A DNA stretch of 64,000 nt, taken from the NCBI RefSeq assembly GCF_020667845.1, contig NZ_JAFMPQ010000003.1, positions 62,001 to 126,000 of the forward strand, given 5' to 3'. Below the pieces are notes generated by a model that did not search any database, was not told where the DNA came from, and saw only the letters and a list, made by a program, of their open reading frames with translations. The position numbers were made by a program, and so were the translations under genes. Shown one piece after another: positions 47,312 through 56,991 of the stretch; position 1 is the first letter of the stretch; every line of letters begins with the position of its first letter. This DNA comes from Cognatishimia sp. F0-27. GTDB lineage: Bacteria; Pseudomonadota; Alphaproteobacteria; Rhodobacterales; Rhodobacteraceae.

Positions 47312-48532
47312 ATGGACGGGTCTGGACGGGGCATTCTGGTGCCGGAGATCGGCGGCGCGCCGCGCGCGGGGCTGTGCACCGATTGCGGGATCAGCCGGAT
47401 CGGCGACGGCCGGGCCTGTGGCCGGGCCTGCCAGTTTATCCAGCCGGATTACCCCGGTCTCGAGGCACGCGTGCACGGGCGGGCCGCGCAGGACGGCGGC
47501 GAGGAGGCGTTCTTCGGGGTCACGCAGGCGATGCATCGGGCGCGACGGGTTCCGGCGGCGCCGGGCGCGCAGTGGACCGGATTGACCACCGGTCTTGCCG
47601 AGGCGTTGTTGCGCGCGGGCGCGGTGGATGGCGTTCTGGCCACAGCGCCGGACCCGGAGGATCGCTGGAAGCCGATGCCGGTGATCGTGACCGACCCCGA
47701 GGAATTGGCCGGATGCCGCGGCATGCGCATGGGGTTCGGGCCGCTTCTGGCACTGCTGGAGCCGGCGCGGGAGATGGGGCTCAGGCGACTTGCGGTGATC
47801 GGGGTACCCTGTCAGGTACACGCGCTGCGGGCGCTGGAGGCGGAGCTTGGGTTCGAGCAGCTCCTGGTGATCGGCACGCCCTGTTCCGACAACACCACCA
47901 CGGCGCGGTTTCATGACTTTCTCGCGCGGCTCGATCCGAAGCCGGAGACGATTTCCTATCTCGAGTTCCGGGCCGATTACCGGGTTGAACTGCGTTTTGA
48001 GGATGGGCGGCCCGCGCGGTTCATCCCGTTCCTGAAGCTGCCGCTCAGCGATCTGCCGGCGGATTTCTTTCCGATGACCTGCAAGACCTGCGTGGATTAC
48101 ACCAACCGTCTCGCGGATATCACGGTGGGCTATATGGGAGGGGACGGCGATCAGTGGCTGATCGTGCGCAACGCGCGCGGTGCCGCGATGCTGGAGCGCC
48201 TTGGCGAGAGCGTGGAGCTCCGCCCCTTGACCGACAAGGGCAAGCGCAAGGCGGCCGTTGCCGGCTTCATGGCCAATACCGCGCGCGCCGCGGGCGGGTT
48301 GCCGTTGCGCCGGATGCCGGATTGGGTGCGGCCCATCGTGGCGTGGCTGCAGCCGCGCACCGGGCCGCGGGGCCTTGAATTTGCCCGCGCGCGCGTCGAG
48401 ATGAAGGCGATCGAGACCGTGCTGCATTTGCGTCGGGCGCATCCGGCGAAGATGAAGAACATGATCCCGGAGCATGTCTGGCGTCTTGCGGCGCGCTACG
48501 GCCTTGTCGCGGAGGAGGGCGAGCGGCGCTGA
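47312..48532 (+). CDS. bciB: FrhB-type Fe-S flavoprotein, likely divinyl (bacterio)chlorophyllide 8-vinyl reductase BciB
   Basis: This 406-residue protein belongs to the F420-hydrogenase beta-subunit family, which includes BciB, the ferredoxin-dependent 8-vinyl reductase of cyanobacteria and some phototrophic bacteria. It has an N-terminal cluster motif Cys22-xx-Cys25...Cys36-xxx-Cys40, GVPCQVHALRALE, IGTPCSDNTTTARFHDFL, and MTCKTCVDYTNRLADITVGYMGG, close to the BciB/HCAR pattern. ATG 47312 follows CGGAGG; an upstream GTG would overlap the PpsR site. The operator supports a pigment role. Other family members reduce F420 or hydroxymethyl chlorophyll, so the reaction is inferred. Confidence 0.75.
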   Translation: MDGSGRGILVPEIGGAPRAGLCTDCGISRIGDGRACGRACQFIQPDYPGLEARVHGRAAQDGGEEAFFGVTQAMHRARRVPAAPGAQWTGLTTGLAEALLRAGAVDGVLATAPDPEDRWKPMPVIVTDPEELAGCRGMRMGFGPLLALLEPAREMGLRRLAVIGVPCQVHALRALEAELGFEQLLVIGTPCSDNTTTARFHDFLARLDPKPETISYLEFRADYRVELRFEDGRPARFIPFLKLPLSDLPADFFPMTCKTCVDYTNRLADITVGYMGGDGDQWLIVRNARGAAMLERLGESVELRPLTDKGKRKAAVAGFMANTARAAGGLPLRRMPDWVRPIVAWLQPRTGPRGLEFARARVEMKAIETVLHLRRAHPAKMKNMIPEHVWRLAARYGLVAEEGERR

Positions 48533-48589
48533 CCCCTTCCGCCCCGGGGCGCTTTGCGGTAGCGCTGGGGCAAATTGCGGGAGGTCGGC

Positions 48590-49984
48590 ATGATCGAGGT
48601 TGTGGGATATCGGGGCGCGCGTGTCGGGGTGCTCGGGCTGGGGCGCTCGGGCCTCGCTGCGGCGCGGGCGCTGGTGGCGAGTGGCGCGGATGTGACCGTC
48701 TGGGACGATACGCCGGGCGCCCGGGCGGCGGCGGAGGCCGAGGGTTTGCAGGTTGCGCCCCTGAGCGGCGATCTCATGGCGGCGCTGGCCGTGCTCGTGG
48801 TGTCGCCGGGTATCCCGCATCTCTACCCGCAGCCCAACCCGGTGATTGCGGAGGCTTTGCGCAAGGGGGTGCCGGTCGACAACGATATCGGGCTCTTCTT
48901 TGGCTCCATGGGGGCCGGGTGGGATCGGTTCGACCGTGTCCCTCGGGTGATTGCCGTGACCGGGAGCAACGGCAAATCCACCACCTCCGCGCTCATCCAC
49001 CACGTGCTGACCGCCTCGGGGCGCGACAGCCAGCTGGCGGGCAATATCGGGCGTGGGGTGCTGGACATCGATCCGCCGGGAGATGGCGCGCTGGTGGTGC
49101 TGGAGCTGTCGAGCTATCAGACCGAGCTTGCGCGCGCGCTGACACCGGATGTGGCGGTGTTCACCAACCTTTCGCCGGACCACCTTGATCGTCACGCCGG
49201 GCATGGCGGCTATTTTGCCGCCAAACGCCGATTGTTCGCCGAGGGCGGGCCGGATCGTGCGGTGATCGGGGTGGATGAGGTCGAGGGCCAGTTCATCGCC
49301 AACCAGCTTTCCATGGGCCGGGACGATGACCGGGTGATCCGTGTGGCCAGCGGCGGCAAGGCGCCGGATGTGGGCTGGCATGTGCTGGCCAAGAAGGGGT
49401 TCCTCAGCGAGTGGCGCAAGGGGCGGCAGGTCGCGTCCATTGACCTGCGCGAGATCGCGGGGCTTCCGGGAGCGCATAATCACCAGAACGCCTGCGCCGC
49501 CTATGCCGCCGCGCGGGCGGTGGGACTGGCCCCGCGCGAGATCGAGGCGGCGCTGCGGTCCTTTGAGGGCCTGCCGCATCGCAGCCAGCATGTGGGCGAC
49601 ATCAACGGCGTGCGCTATGTCAATGATTCCAAGGCGACAAATGTCGATGCAGCCCTGCAGGCGTTGCGCGCGTTCCCGCGGGTTCGCTGGGTTTGCGGCG
49701 GCTTGATGAAGGAGGGCGGGCTGGACGCGCTGCACCCGGCGCTGGATCATGTGGTCAAGGCCTATGTGATCGGGCGGGAGGCGCAGGCCTTTGCGCTTCA
49801 GATCCAGGATGTGGAGGCGGAGATCTGCACCACGATGGAGGTTGCCGTGGCGCGGGCGACGGCGGAGGCGGAACCCGGCGACGTGGTCTTGCTTGCGCCG
49901 GCAGCGGCGAGTTTCGACCAATACGACAATTTCGAGAAGCGGGGCGAGGATTTCAGCGCGCAGGTGGCGAAGCTGATGCGCTAG
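48590..49984 (+). CDS. murD: UDP-MurNAc-L-alanine:D-glutamate ligase
   Basis: MurD adds D-glutamate, the second stem residue. The 464-residue enzyme has an N-terminal Rossmann-type domain ([17 protein letters not shown]), the ATP loop TGSNGKS (residues 124-130), [12 protein letters not shown] and [18 protein letters not shown] lies 6 bp before ATG 48590. It is followed by two minus-strand genes that interrupt the cluster. Confidence 0.95.
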   Translation: MIEVVGYRGARVGVLGLGRSGLAAARALVASGADVTVWDDTPGARAAAEAEGLQVAPLSGDLMAALAVLVVSPGIPHLYPQPNPVIAEALRKGVPVDNDIGLFFGSMGAGWDRFDRVPRVIAVTGSNGKSTTSALIHHVLTASGRDSQLAGNIGRGVLDIDPPGDGALVVLELSSYQTELARALTPDVAVFTNLSPDHLDRHAGHGGYFAAKRRLFAEGGPDRAVIGVDEVEGQFIANQLSMGRDDDRVIRVASGGKAPDVGWHVLAKKGFLSEWRKGRQVASIDLREIAGLPGAHNHQNACAAYAAARAVGLAPREIEAALRSFEGLPHRSQHVGDINGVRYVNDSKATNVDAALQALRAFPRVRWVCGGLMKEGGLDALHPALDHVVKAYVIGREAQAFALQIQDVEAEICTTMEVAVARATAEAEPGDVVLLAPAAASFDQYDNFEKRGEDFSAQVAKLMR

Positions 49985-50157
49985 GGCGCGCGGCGTTCCG
50001 TCGACGTCACCGTGACCGGGCGACGCGGCCGGCAACGCGGTGTGCCACGCGCGTGCTGCCTCGCCGGGCGCGACGGATCCCTAGCGGATCCCTGAGCCCG
50101 ATCCGTTGCGACAGTCCGGTGGCGCGCGGCGCGGCGCTGTCCGGAGCGCGGGCGGAA

Positions 50158-50844
50158 TCACGTCAGGCGGGATTTGCGCAGGGCGATGAGCGGGTTTTCG
50201 GCCATCGCCAGGGCATGCACCACGCCGAGCTGCGCGGGCATTTCGGTCAGTTCCAGAATACGGGCAATGGCGAAGCGATGTGCGCCGCCACCTGCGCGCA
50301 GCAAGGTTCCGTCGCGGCCGATATGGATCAGCACGCCACCGGCCTCACGCCGGAACATGTCGGGCAGCTCGTGCTGCGCCAGAAGCCGGCCGCGTGCGCG
50401 GGTCTCTTCGAAGATGGCATCCAGCGCCGCGGCGCGCGCGTCCAGATCATCGAGGCTGCGCATGCCGTCGGGAGCCTTGCCGGCGGCGATTTCGGCACGG
50501 TGGCGGGCATGGATCGGCGTGTCTTCCCACTTGGCGCCCTGTTGCCAGCGCATCCGGCAGGATTGCAGCTTCATGTTGGCTTCGATATCGCCGCGCGCCT
50601 TGTCCCAATCACCCGCCAGCACCCGTCCGCTGGCTTGCCGGCCCAGATCGAACCGGGATGCCTTGCCCAGAAACTGGTGATGGACGCGACAGGGGTCCAC
50701 GTAGATGCATTCATCCGATTGCGGGGCATCGGGACCGAAGCGCAGCCTGTTGAGCCAGTCGCGCGCCGCCTTGCGCGGCACATGGGCCTCGATGGCGCGG
50801 CGCCAGTTGCGCGGATGCAGGGTGGGGTGTCGGGAGAGGGTCAT
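50158..50844 (-). CDS. Hypothetical protein with a ParB-like C-terminal motif
   Basis: I do not recognise this 228-residue protein. It is Arg- and Trp-rich, without signal or membrane segments. The C-terminal IHIGRDGTLLRAGGGAHRFAIARILELTEMP (from about residue 171) resembles the ParB/sulfiredoxin-type core that pairs a glycine-rich turn with HR. Family-like proteins occur near cell-surface genes in marine bacteria. It lies between murD and ftsW on the opposite strand. Confidence 0.6.
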   Translation of the reverse strand: MTLSRHPTLHPRNWRRAIEAHVPRKAARDWLNRLRFGPDAPQSDECIYVDPCRVHHQFLGKASRFDLGRQASGRVLAGDWDKARGDIEANMKLQSCRMRWQQGAKWEDTPIHARHRAEIAAGKAPDGMRSLDDLDARAAALDAIFEETRARGRLLAQHELPDMFRREAGGVLIHIGRDGTLLRAGGGAHRFAIARILELTEMPAQLGVVHALAMAENPLIALRKSRLT

Positions 50845-50898
50845 GTCGCGCTGCCGGATGACGGGTGCCGCACCGGTGTACGACAGTTTCGCGACAGG

Positions 50899-52080
50899 TC
50901 AACCGGTTCCCGCGATATGCCGCCCGGCGGCGACTCCGGAGGCCCAGGCCCACTGGAAGTTGTAGCCGCCGAGCCAGCCGGTCACATCGAGCGCCTCGCC
51001 AATGGCATAGAGGCCGGGATGCGTCTTGGACATCATGGACTTGGAGGAGAACCCGGCGGTGTCGATCCCGCCCAGCGTGACCTCTGCGGTGCGGTAGCCC
51101 TCGGTGCCGGTGGGCTTGAGATGCCAATTCTGGAGCGCATCGGTGATGGCGGCGATCCGTTTGTCCGACAGATCGGCGAGATTGCCGGAGAGGTCGGTCT
51201 GTTCAGCCATGTGATCGACCAGCCGGGCGGGCAACAGATGCGCCATTTCGGTTCGGAGCGTGCGGCGCCCGTCGCTGCTGCGCACGGATTTCAGGTGGGC
51301 GGCGAGATCGGTGCCGGGCAGAAGGTTGACGTGAACGGGTTCTCCCTCGCGCCAGTAGCTGGAGATTTGCAGCACCGCCGGACCGGACAGGCCGCGATGC
51401 GTGAACAGGAGGCCCTCGTCGAACTGGATGCGCGCGTTGGATACCACCGTGGGGCAGGACACCCCCGCGAGCGCGCCGAACCGGTCCTTTTCGAAGGTGA
51501 AGGGCACGAGGGCGGGCCGCGTTTCGGTGACCGCATGGCCAAACTGGCGCGCCAGATCATAGGCCAGCCCGGTGGCCCCCATCTTGGGAATCGACTTGCC
51601 GCCGGTGGCCAGCACGAGGTTTTGCGAGGTCACGGTGACGTCGTGACCGTCGCGATCGAGCGTGGTTACAAAGCGGCCATCGGCCCGGCGGACAGCCTTG
51701 ACGGATGTGCGCAGCCACAGATCCGCGCCGGACTGCGCCATTTCTTCCAGCAGCATGGCGATGATCTGGGTGGCTTTCCCGTCGCAGAACAGCTGACCAA
51801 GGGTCTTCTCATGCCATGCGATGCCATGCCGGTCGACGAGGTCGATGAAATCCCACTGGGTGTAGCGGGCGAGCGCCGACTTGTGGAAATGCGGGTTTTC
51901 CCCCAGAAACTGGCTGGAATCGCAGTAGAGATTGGTGAAATTGCACCGCCCGCCGCCGGAGATGCGGATCTTTTCGCCGGGGTTCTTGGCGTGGTCGATG
52001 ACCAGCACGCCGGGGCCGGCATGCGCGGCGGCCATGAGCCCGGCGGCGCCGGCGCCAAGGATGAGGGTGCGGATTTCCAT
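50899..52080 (-). CDS. HI0933-family FAD-dependent oxidoreductase
   Basis: The 393-residue flavoprotein starts MEIRTLILGAGAAGLMAA and has the family text ISGGGRCNFTNL, LATGGKSIPKMGATG, FTHRGLSGPAVLQISSYW and a C-terminal EALDVTGWLGGYNFQWAWASG. HI0933/BaiN-type proteins are widespread predicted NAD(P)-linked reductases; BaiN acts on bile acids, but the physiological substrate in most bacteria is unknown. The start is set at 52080 because longer forms lack any fold upstream. It is divergent from ftsW. Confidence 0.87.
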   Translation of the reverse strand: MEIRTLILGAGAAGLMAAAHAGPGVLVIDHAKNPGEKIRISGGGRCNFTNLYCDSSQFLGENPHFHKSALARYTQWDFIDLVDRHGIAWHEKTLGQLFCDGKATQIIAMLLEEMAQSGADLWLRTSVKAVRRADGRFVTTLDRDGHDVTVTSQNLVLATGGKSIPKMGATGLAYDLARQFGHAVTETRPALVPFTFEKDRFGALAGVSCPTVVSNARIQFDEGLLFTHRGLSGPAVLQISSYWREGEPVHVNLLPGTDLAAHLKSVRSSDGRRTLRTEMAHLLPARLVDHMAEQTDLSGNLADLSDKRIAAITDALQNWHLKPTGTEGYRTAEVTLGGIDTAGFSSKSMMSKTHPGLYAIGEALDVTGWLGGYNFQWAWASGVAAGRHIAGTG

Positions 52081-52216
52081 GCGCGTTTCTTGCGTTTTGC
52101 GCGCCCCGGCGCAAGGGGCCGTCGCCCATGCCGGCCATGGCGCATCCCGGCGTGCTGGCCGGATGCGCGCAGCATGTCCGCGGCGGGCCGGCGTGGTTTG
52201 CGACGGCGTGCGTGAA

Positions 52217-52231
52217 TTAAACTGGTTTTGA
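52217..52231 (+). promoter_or_regulatory. CtrA-like site upstream of ftsW
   Basis: TTAA-ACTGGTT-TTGA matches the CtrA consensus TTAA-N7-TTAA at seven of eight positions, 74-88 bp before the ftsW start. A match of this quality also arises by chance, so this is only a candidate. Confidence 0.25.
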
Positions 52232-52304
52232 GCGAATTTCCGCGCTAGAGTGCGTCTCAGACCCGGAAAACGGGCGTTTTGAGGCAGTGTCGAGCGGTGG
52301 TCCC

Positions 52305-53507
52305 ATGACAGAGATGGTGTATGGCACGGTTCCCGTGCGCGATGTCGAACCTGTGTTGCCGAAATGGTGGCGCACGGTGGATCGGTGGTCGCTTTCCTGT
52401 GTGCTGATGTTGTTCGGCACGGGGATCCTGCTGGGGCTGGCTGCATCGCCGCCCCTTGCGGAGCGGAACGGATTTGGCGCCTTCCACTACGTCCAGAAGC
52501 AGGCGGTCTTTGGCGGTCTGGCGTTGATCGCGCTGTTTTTCACATCCCTCATGTCGCCGGTTCTGGTGCGGCGGTTGGCGGTGATCGGCTTCTTTTTCTC
52601 TTTTGTGGCGCTGGCGCTGCTGCCGTTTTTCGGCACCGATTTCGGCAAGGGGGCGACCCGGTGGTATTCGCTGGGGTTTGCGAGCATCCAGCCTTCGGAA
52701 TTCCTCAAGCCGACCTTCATCATTGCCGCCGCATGGATGATGGCCGCAGCGCAGCATCTGGGCGGGCCGCCGGGGCGGCTCTACTCGTTCCTGCTGACGG
52801 TGGCGATTGTGCTGATGCTGGCGTTGCAGCCGGATTTCGGCCAGGCCTGTCTGGTTCTGTTCGGCTGGGGCGTGATGTGGTTTGTGGGTGGCGCGCCTAT
52901 GATCCTGCTGTTGTGCCTTGCGGCTCTTGTGGTCGTGGGCGGGGTGATCGCCTATGACGCCTCGGAGCATTTCGCCCGCCGGATCGACGGGTTCCTGAGT
53001 GCCGATGTGGCCCCGACCACGCAGCTTGGCTATGCCACCAACGCGATCCGCGAGGGCGGGTTCTTTGGCGTTGGGGTCGGCGAGGGGCAGGTGAAATGGA
53101 GCCTGCCGGATGCGCATACGGATTTCATCATCGCGGTGGCCGCGGAGGAATACGGGCTGGTGCTCGTGCTGTTCATCATCGCGCTCTATGCCACGGTTGT
53201 TGTGCGCTCGCTGATCCGGCTGATGCGGGAGCGTGACCCCTTTATCCGGCTTGCGGGCACCGGGCTGGCGGCGATGTTCGGCGTGCAGGCGATGATCAAC
53301 ATGGGGGTCGCGGTGCGGCTCTTGCCGGCCAAGGGCATGACCTTGCCCTTTGTCAGCTACGGGGGCTCTTCGCTGATTGCCGGTGGCATCGCGGTTGGCA
53401 TGTTGCTGGCGTTCACGCGGACCCGGCCGCAGGGCGAGATCGGGGAGCTTCTGCGCGGGCGTGTGGCGCGTCCGACCGAGCCCTCCCGGCTTCGGCCGGT
53501 GGACTAG
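52305..53507 (+). CDS. ftsW: Septal peptidoglycan polymerase FtsW
   Basis: FtsW is the SEDS glycosyltransferase that polymerises septal glycan with FtsI. The 400-residue protein has ten helices, with KGATRWYSLGFASIQPSEFLKP, ALQPDFGQACLVLFGWG, DAHTDFIIAVAAEEYG and LPFVSYGGSSLIAGGIAVGMLL, all SEDS hallmarks (first, second and fourth given from residue ~113, ~180 and ~349). A GTG 18 bp upstream is an alternative start. Its own promoter region is likely because minus-strand genes precede it. Confidence 0.94.
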   Translation: MTEMVYGTVPVRDVEPVLPKWWRTVDRWSLSCVLMLFGTGILLGLAASPPLAERNGFGAFHYVQKQAVFGGLALIALFFTSLMSPVLVRRLAVIGFFFSFVALALLPFFGTDFGKGATRWYSLGFASIQPSEFLKPTFIIAAAWMMAAAQHLGGPPGRLYSFLLTVAIVLMLALQPDFGQACLVLFGWGVMWFVGGAPMILLLCLAALVVVGGVIAYDASEHFARRIDGFLSADVAPTTQLGYATNAIREGGFFGVGVGEGQVKWSLPDAHTDFIIAVAAEEYGLVLVLFIIALYATVVVRSLIRLMRERDPFIRLAGTGLAAMFGVQAMINMGVAVRLLPAKGMTLPFVSYGGSSLIAGGIAVGMLLAFTRTRPQGEIGELLRGRVARPTEPSRLRPVD

Positions 53508-53702
53508 GCGCGGCCGCCTGTTCGTGGGTGCGGTGCGACCGAGGAGGCATGGCGCGCGCGGGGGCAGCATGACACGCCCGGAGGCGGGCGGAGGAAGAAG
53601 GAGACGACGCTCCGGCGGGATAAAGCCGATCGGCGCGCGGAATGATTGCCGGGGCGGTGCGGCTGGTATACAGCGCCGCCAGTTGGGTGATGAGGACAGG
53701 AC

Positions 53703-54845
53703 ATGACGCAAGGCAAGCCTTTGGTCGTGATGGCAGCGGGTGGCACCGGCGGGCACATGTTCCCCGCGCAGGCGTTGGCCGAGGTGTTGTTGCGCCGGGG
53801 CTGGCGGGTGCGGTTGTCGACCGACGCGCGGGGCGCGCGCTATGTCGGTGGGTTCCCGCATTCGGTGGAGATCGAGGAGGTTGCGTCGGCGACCTTTGCG
53901 CGTGGCGGGATCGCGGCAAAGGCGGCGGCTCCGTTCCGTATCGCCGCAGGGATTGCCTCCATGGCGGCGCGATTCCGGCGCGAACGGCCCCGCGCGGTGA
54001 TCGGCTTTGGCGGCTACCCGTCGATTCCGGCCCTGTCGGCGGCGCATCTGCTCAAGATTCCCAAGATGATCCACGAACAGAACGGCGTTCTGGGTCGGGT
54101 GAACACGTTTTTTGCGCCGCGCGTCGACGTGATGGCCTGCGGCACCTGGCCCACCGATCTGCCTGAGGGCGTCGAGGGGGTGTATGTGGGCAACCCGGTG
54201 CGCGCGGCGGTGAAGGATCGCGCCGAGGCGCCCTATATCCCGCCGGGGCTTTACCCGATGGAGATCCTTGTCATTGGGGGCAGCCAGGGCGCGCGCATCC
54301 TGTCGGACGTGGTGCCGCCGGCGATTGCGAACCTGCCCATGGCGGCGCTGGAGCATCTGCGGATCGCCCACCAGGCCCGCGGCGAGGACCAGGCCCGTGT
54401 CGAGCAATACTATGCCGAGCATGGCATCGCGGCAGAGGTGCAGCCCTTCTTTCAGGACCTGCCACGGCGCATGGCCGACAGCCAGCTGGTGATCAGCCGC
54501 GCGGGGGCCTCCTCGGTCGCGGATCTGTCTGTGATCGGGCGGCCGTCGATCCTCGTGCCGTATCTGCACGCCATGGACGACCATCAGACCGCCAATGCGC
54601 GCGGGCTGACGGAGGCCGGTGCGGCGATCCGCATGCCGGAGAGCAAGCTGACGGTGGAGGCGATGAGCGAGGCGATCCTCGCCATTCTCGACAATCCGCA
54701 AGGGGCCGAACAGATGGCGCGGGCCGCGCTGTCGGTGGCACGGCCCGACGCGGCAGAACACCTCGCCGATCTGGTCGAGGGCTTGGGAACACAGGACAGA
54801 ACCATAACAACAGAGGGCACGGGCGATGAAAGATCTGGCGAATGA
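53703..54845 (+). CDS. murG: Lipid II synthase MurG (GlcNAc transferase)
   Basis: MurG adds GlcNAc to lipid I at the inner face of the membrane. The 380-residue GT28 enzyme has the N-terminal loop [19 protein letters not shown], a second [17 protein letters not shown] with [11 protein letters not shown], the GGSQGARIL loop and [20 protein letters not shown] for UDP-GlcNAc binding. It is 195 bp after ftsW and overlaps murC if the upstream murC start is used. Confidence 0.96.
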   Translation: MTQGKPLVVMAAGGTGGHMFPAQALAEVLLRRGWRVRLSTDARGARYVGGFPHSVEIEEVASATFARGGIAAKAAAPFRIAAGIASMAARFRRERPRAVIGFGGYPSIPALSAAHLLKIPKMIHEQNGVLGRVNTFFAPRVDVMACGTWPTDLPEGVEGVYVGNPVRAAVKDRAEAPYIPPGLYPMEILVIGGSQGARILSDVVPPAIANLPMAALEHLRIAHQARGEDQARVEQYYAEHGIAAEVQPFFQDLPRRMADSQLVISRAGASSVADLSVIGRPSILVPYLHAMDDHQTANARGLTEAGAAIRMPESKLTVEAMSEAILAILDNPQGAEQMARAALSVARPDAAEHLADLVEGLGTQDRTITTEGTGDERSGE

Positions 54846-56268
54846 CAGGGCCATGGCGATGAACGGGGCAACGAAGCTTCCGATCGACGTGGGCGCGATC
54901 CACTTTGTGGGCATCGGCGGCATTGGCATGTCGGGCATTGCCGAAGTGCTGTTGAACCACGGCTACCGCGTGCAGGGCTCGGATCTCAAGGCATCGAAGA
55001 TCACCCAGCGGCTTGAACAGCTGGGCGCGGTCGTCTTCGAGGGCCAGCGCGCGGAGAACCTCGAAGGTGCCGAGGTTGTCGTGATCTCCTCCGCGATCAA
55101 GCCGGGCAACCCGGAGCTGGACGAGGCGCGCGCGCGCGGTTTGCCGGTGGTGCGGCGTGCGGAGATGCTGGCCGAACTGATGCGGCTCAAGTCGAACATC
55201 GCCGTGGCCGGAACCCATGGCAAGACGACGACGACCACGATGGTGGCGACCCTGCTGACATCGGGCGGCTACGATCCGACGGTGGTGAATGGCGGCATCA
55301 TCCACGCCTATGGCTCGAACGCGCGGATGGGGCAGGGCGAATGGATGGTGGTGGAGGCCGACGAGAGCGACGGCACGTTCAACCGTCTGCCCGCGACCAT
55401 TGCCATCGTGACCAATATCGACCCTGAGCACATGGAGCATTGGGGCACGATCGAGAACCTGCGCGCAGGCTTTGACGATTTTGTCTCCAACATCCCGTTT
55501 TACGGCCTTGCGGTCTGCTGCACCGATCATCCGGAAGTGCAGGCGCTGGTCGGGCGGATCAGCGACCGGCGGGTGATCACCTATGGCTTCAACGCGCAGG
55601 CCGATGTGCGGGCGGTGAACCTGACCTATGAGGGCGGGCGCGCGCATTTCGACGTGCGCTTTGCCTCGGGCGAGGAACTGGTTGGGCTGGTGCTGCCGAT
55701 GCCGGGGGATCACAACGTCTCGAACGCACTGTCGGCGGTGGCCGTGGCGCGGCATCTGGGCATGACCGGCGACGAGATCCGCACCGCGCTGGAAGGGTTC
55801 GAGGGGGTCAACCGCCGCTTCACCCGTGTTGGCGAGGTGAACGGGGTCACGATCATCGACGATTATGGCCATCACCCGGTGGAGATTGCCGCCGTGCTCA
55901 AGGCGGCACGGCAGGCCATCGGCGGGCCGGATGCCAAGGGGCGCGTGATCGCGGTGCACCAGCCGCATCGCTACACACGGTTGAGCCACCATTTCGAGGC
56001 GTTCTGCACCTGTTTCAACGAGGCGGACGTGGTGGCGATAGCCGAGGTTTTTGCCGCCGGTGAAGAGCCCATCGCCGGGGCGTCGCGCGATGACCTCGTG
56101 TCTGGCCTGGTGCAACACGGGCACCGCCATGCACGCGCGATCCATGACGAGGACGATCTGGAGCGGCTGGTTCGAGAGCAGGCGATGCCGGGCGACATGG
56201 TGGTCTGTCTCGGGGCCGGCACCATCTCGGCCTGGGCGAACCGTCTGCCGGAGCGCTTGCAAGGCTGA
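54826..56268 (+). CDS. murC: UDP-MurNAc:L-alanine ligase
   Basis: MurC starts stem-peptide synthesis by adding L-alanine. The protein (480 residues from this start) has [22 protein letters not shown], the ATP loop GTHGKTT (residues 129-135), [23 protein letters not shown] (from ~182) and [13 protein letters not shown] 54826 follows GAGGG and overlaps murG by 20 bp; ATG 54859 (MNGATKLP) is an alternative with AGGG in front. The cluster stops here: no murB, ddl or ftsQAZ follows. Confidence 0.95.
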   Translation: MKDLANDRAMAMNGATKLPIDVGAIHFVGIGGIGMSGIAEVLLNHGYRVQGSDLKASKITQRLEQLGAVVFEGQRAENLEGAEVVVISSAIKPGNPELDEARARGLPVVRRAEMLAELMRLKSNIAVAGTHGKTTTTTMVATLLTSGGYDPTVVNGGIIHAYGSNARMGQGEWMVVEADESDGTFNRLPATIAIVTNIDPEHMEHWGTIENLRAGFDDFVSNIPFYGLAVCCTDHPEVQALVGRISDRRVITYGFNAQADVRAVNLTYEGGRAHFDVRFASGEELVGLVLPMPGDHNVSNALSAVAVARHLGMTGDEIRTALEGFEGVNRRFTRVGEVNGVTIIDDYGHHPVEIAAVLKAARQAIGGPDAKGRVIAVHQPHRYTRLSHHFEAFCTCFNEADVVAIAEVFAAGEEPIAGASRDDLVSGLVQHGHRHARAIHDEDDLERLVREQAMPGDMVVCLGAGTISAWANRLPERLQG

Positions 56269-56274
56269 TCGGGC

Positions 56275-56332
56275 AGGGGGGCGCTGCCCCCCGGCTGCGC
56301 CTCCCCCCGGAGTATTTCCGGACAGAAGAAAC
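56275..56332 (+). repeat. Dispersed GC-hairpin element, copy 6
   Basis: GGGGGGCGCTGCCCCCC, a small joint palindrome GGC-TGC-GCC, then TCCCCCCGGAGTATTTCC and GGACAGAAGAAAC. It starts 6 bp after the murC stop, ahead of a convergent gene, where a terminator is expected. Confidence 0.8.
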
Positions 56333-56382
56333 GAAGAGCGCGCGCTTGAACCGGCGGGCGCTTTTTGCCGTTGGGGGCGCGC

Positions 56383-56844
56383 TCAGCCGATGGGCAGGGG
56401 CGCGTCTGGTTTTGTCTGGTCCATCACGATCTGGCTTTGCACCCTTGCGACCGCGGGATGGGCGAGGAGCACTTCGTGGATCAAGCGATTGAGGGCGGTG
56501 AGGTCCTCGCAATAGACACGCAGCAGGTAATCCGCTTCGCCGGTCATGGTCCAGGCGGAGACGATTTCGGCGCGGGTGCGCAGCAGCCGGGCGATGGAGG
56601 CGCCGTGTTCGGCGGAGTGGCGGTCCAGCCCGACCTGAACGAAGGCCTGCACCGTGAGGCCAAGGCGCAGCGGGTCGAGCCGGGCCCCATAGCCGCGGAT
56701 CACGCCGGTCTCCTCCAGCCGTTGGCGGCGGCGGCCGGCCTGGCTTGCTGAGAGGTTGAGCGCGGCGCCGAGTTCAGCGCTGGTGGCGGTGCCGTTGCGC
56801 TGCAGATGGGCGAGGAGCGCGATATCGGTCGGATCAAAGCTCAT
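56383..56844 (-). CDS. Lrp/AsnC-family transcriptional regulator
   Basis: This 153-residue regulator has an N-terminal helix-turn-helix (MSFDPTDIALLAHLQRNG, then AELGAALNLSASQAGRRRQRLEETGVI) and a C-terminal RAM domain (VSAWTMTGEADYLLRVYCED) that binds amino acids. It is divergent from hpd over 147 bp that contain an inverted repeat, so it most likely controls hpd in response to tyrosine or phenylalanine. Confidence 0.92.
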   Translation of the reverse strand: MSFDPTDIALLAHLQRNGTATSAELGAALNLSASQAGRRRQRLEETGVIRGYGARLDPLRLGLTVQAFVQVGLDRHSAEHGASIARLLRTRAEIVSAWTMTGEADYLLRVYCEDLTALNRLIHEVLLAHPAVARVQSQIVMDQTKPDAPLPIG

Positions 56845-56869
56845 GCGGGGATTGTGTGTCTCTGTGTTG

Positions 56870-56923
56870 TTTTGCGCGTGAATCGTGCGGAATTGGGCTC
56901 TTGGCCGTGAACTATGCGCAAAA
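56870..56923. promoter_or_regulatory. Inverted repeat between the Lrp gene and hpd
   Basis: TTTTGCGC (56870-56877) and GCGCAAAA (56916-56923) form a perfect 8-bp dyad with 38 bp between the arms, a spacing that suits the large Lrp-type multimers. It sits 25 bp from the regulator start and 68 bp from hpd; a TATATT -10-like box for hpd follows at 56942-56947. Confidence 0.5.
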
Positions 56924-56991
56924 GCCGCAGGCGGGTAAAGATATATTCCATCCAGATCAACCCGAGACGGACACAACAGAGGAGAGCCGCG

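Noticed and set aside
47270-50035. Very long open frame (921 codons) on the minus strand opposite bciB and murD
   Set aside because: It mirrors two well-recognised genes, has an Arg/His-rich composition typical of antisense frames in GC-rich DNA, and shows no domain.
52257-54938. 893-codon minus-strand frame opposite ftsW and murG
   Set aside because: Antisense shadow of two certain genes; low-complexity Arg/His/Pro text.
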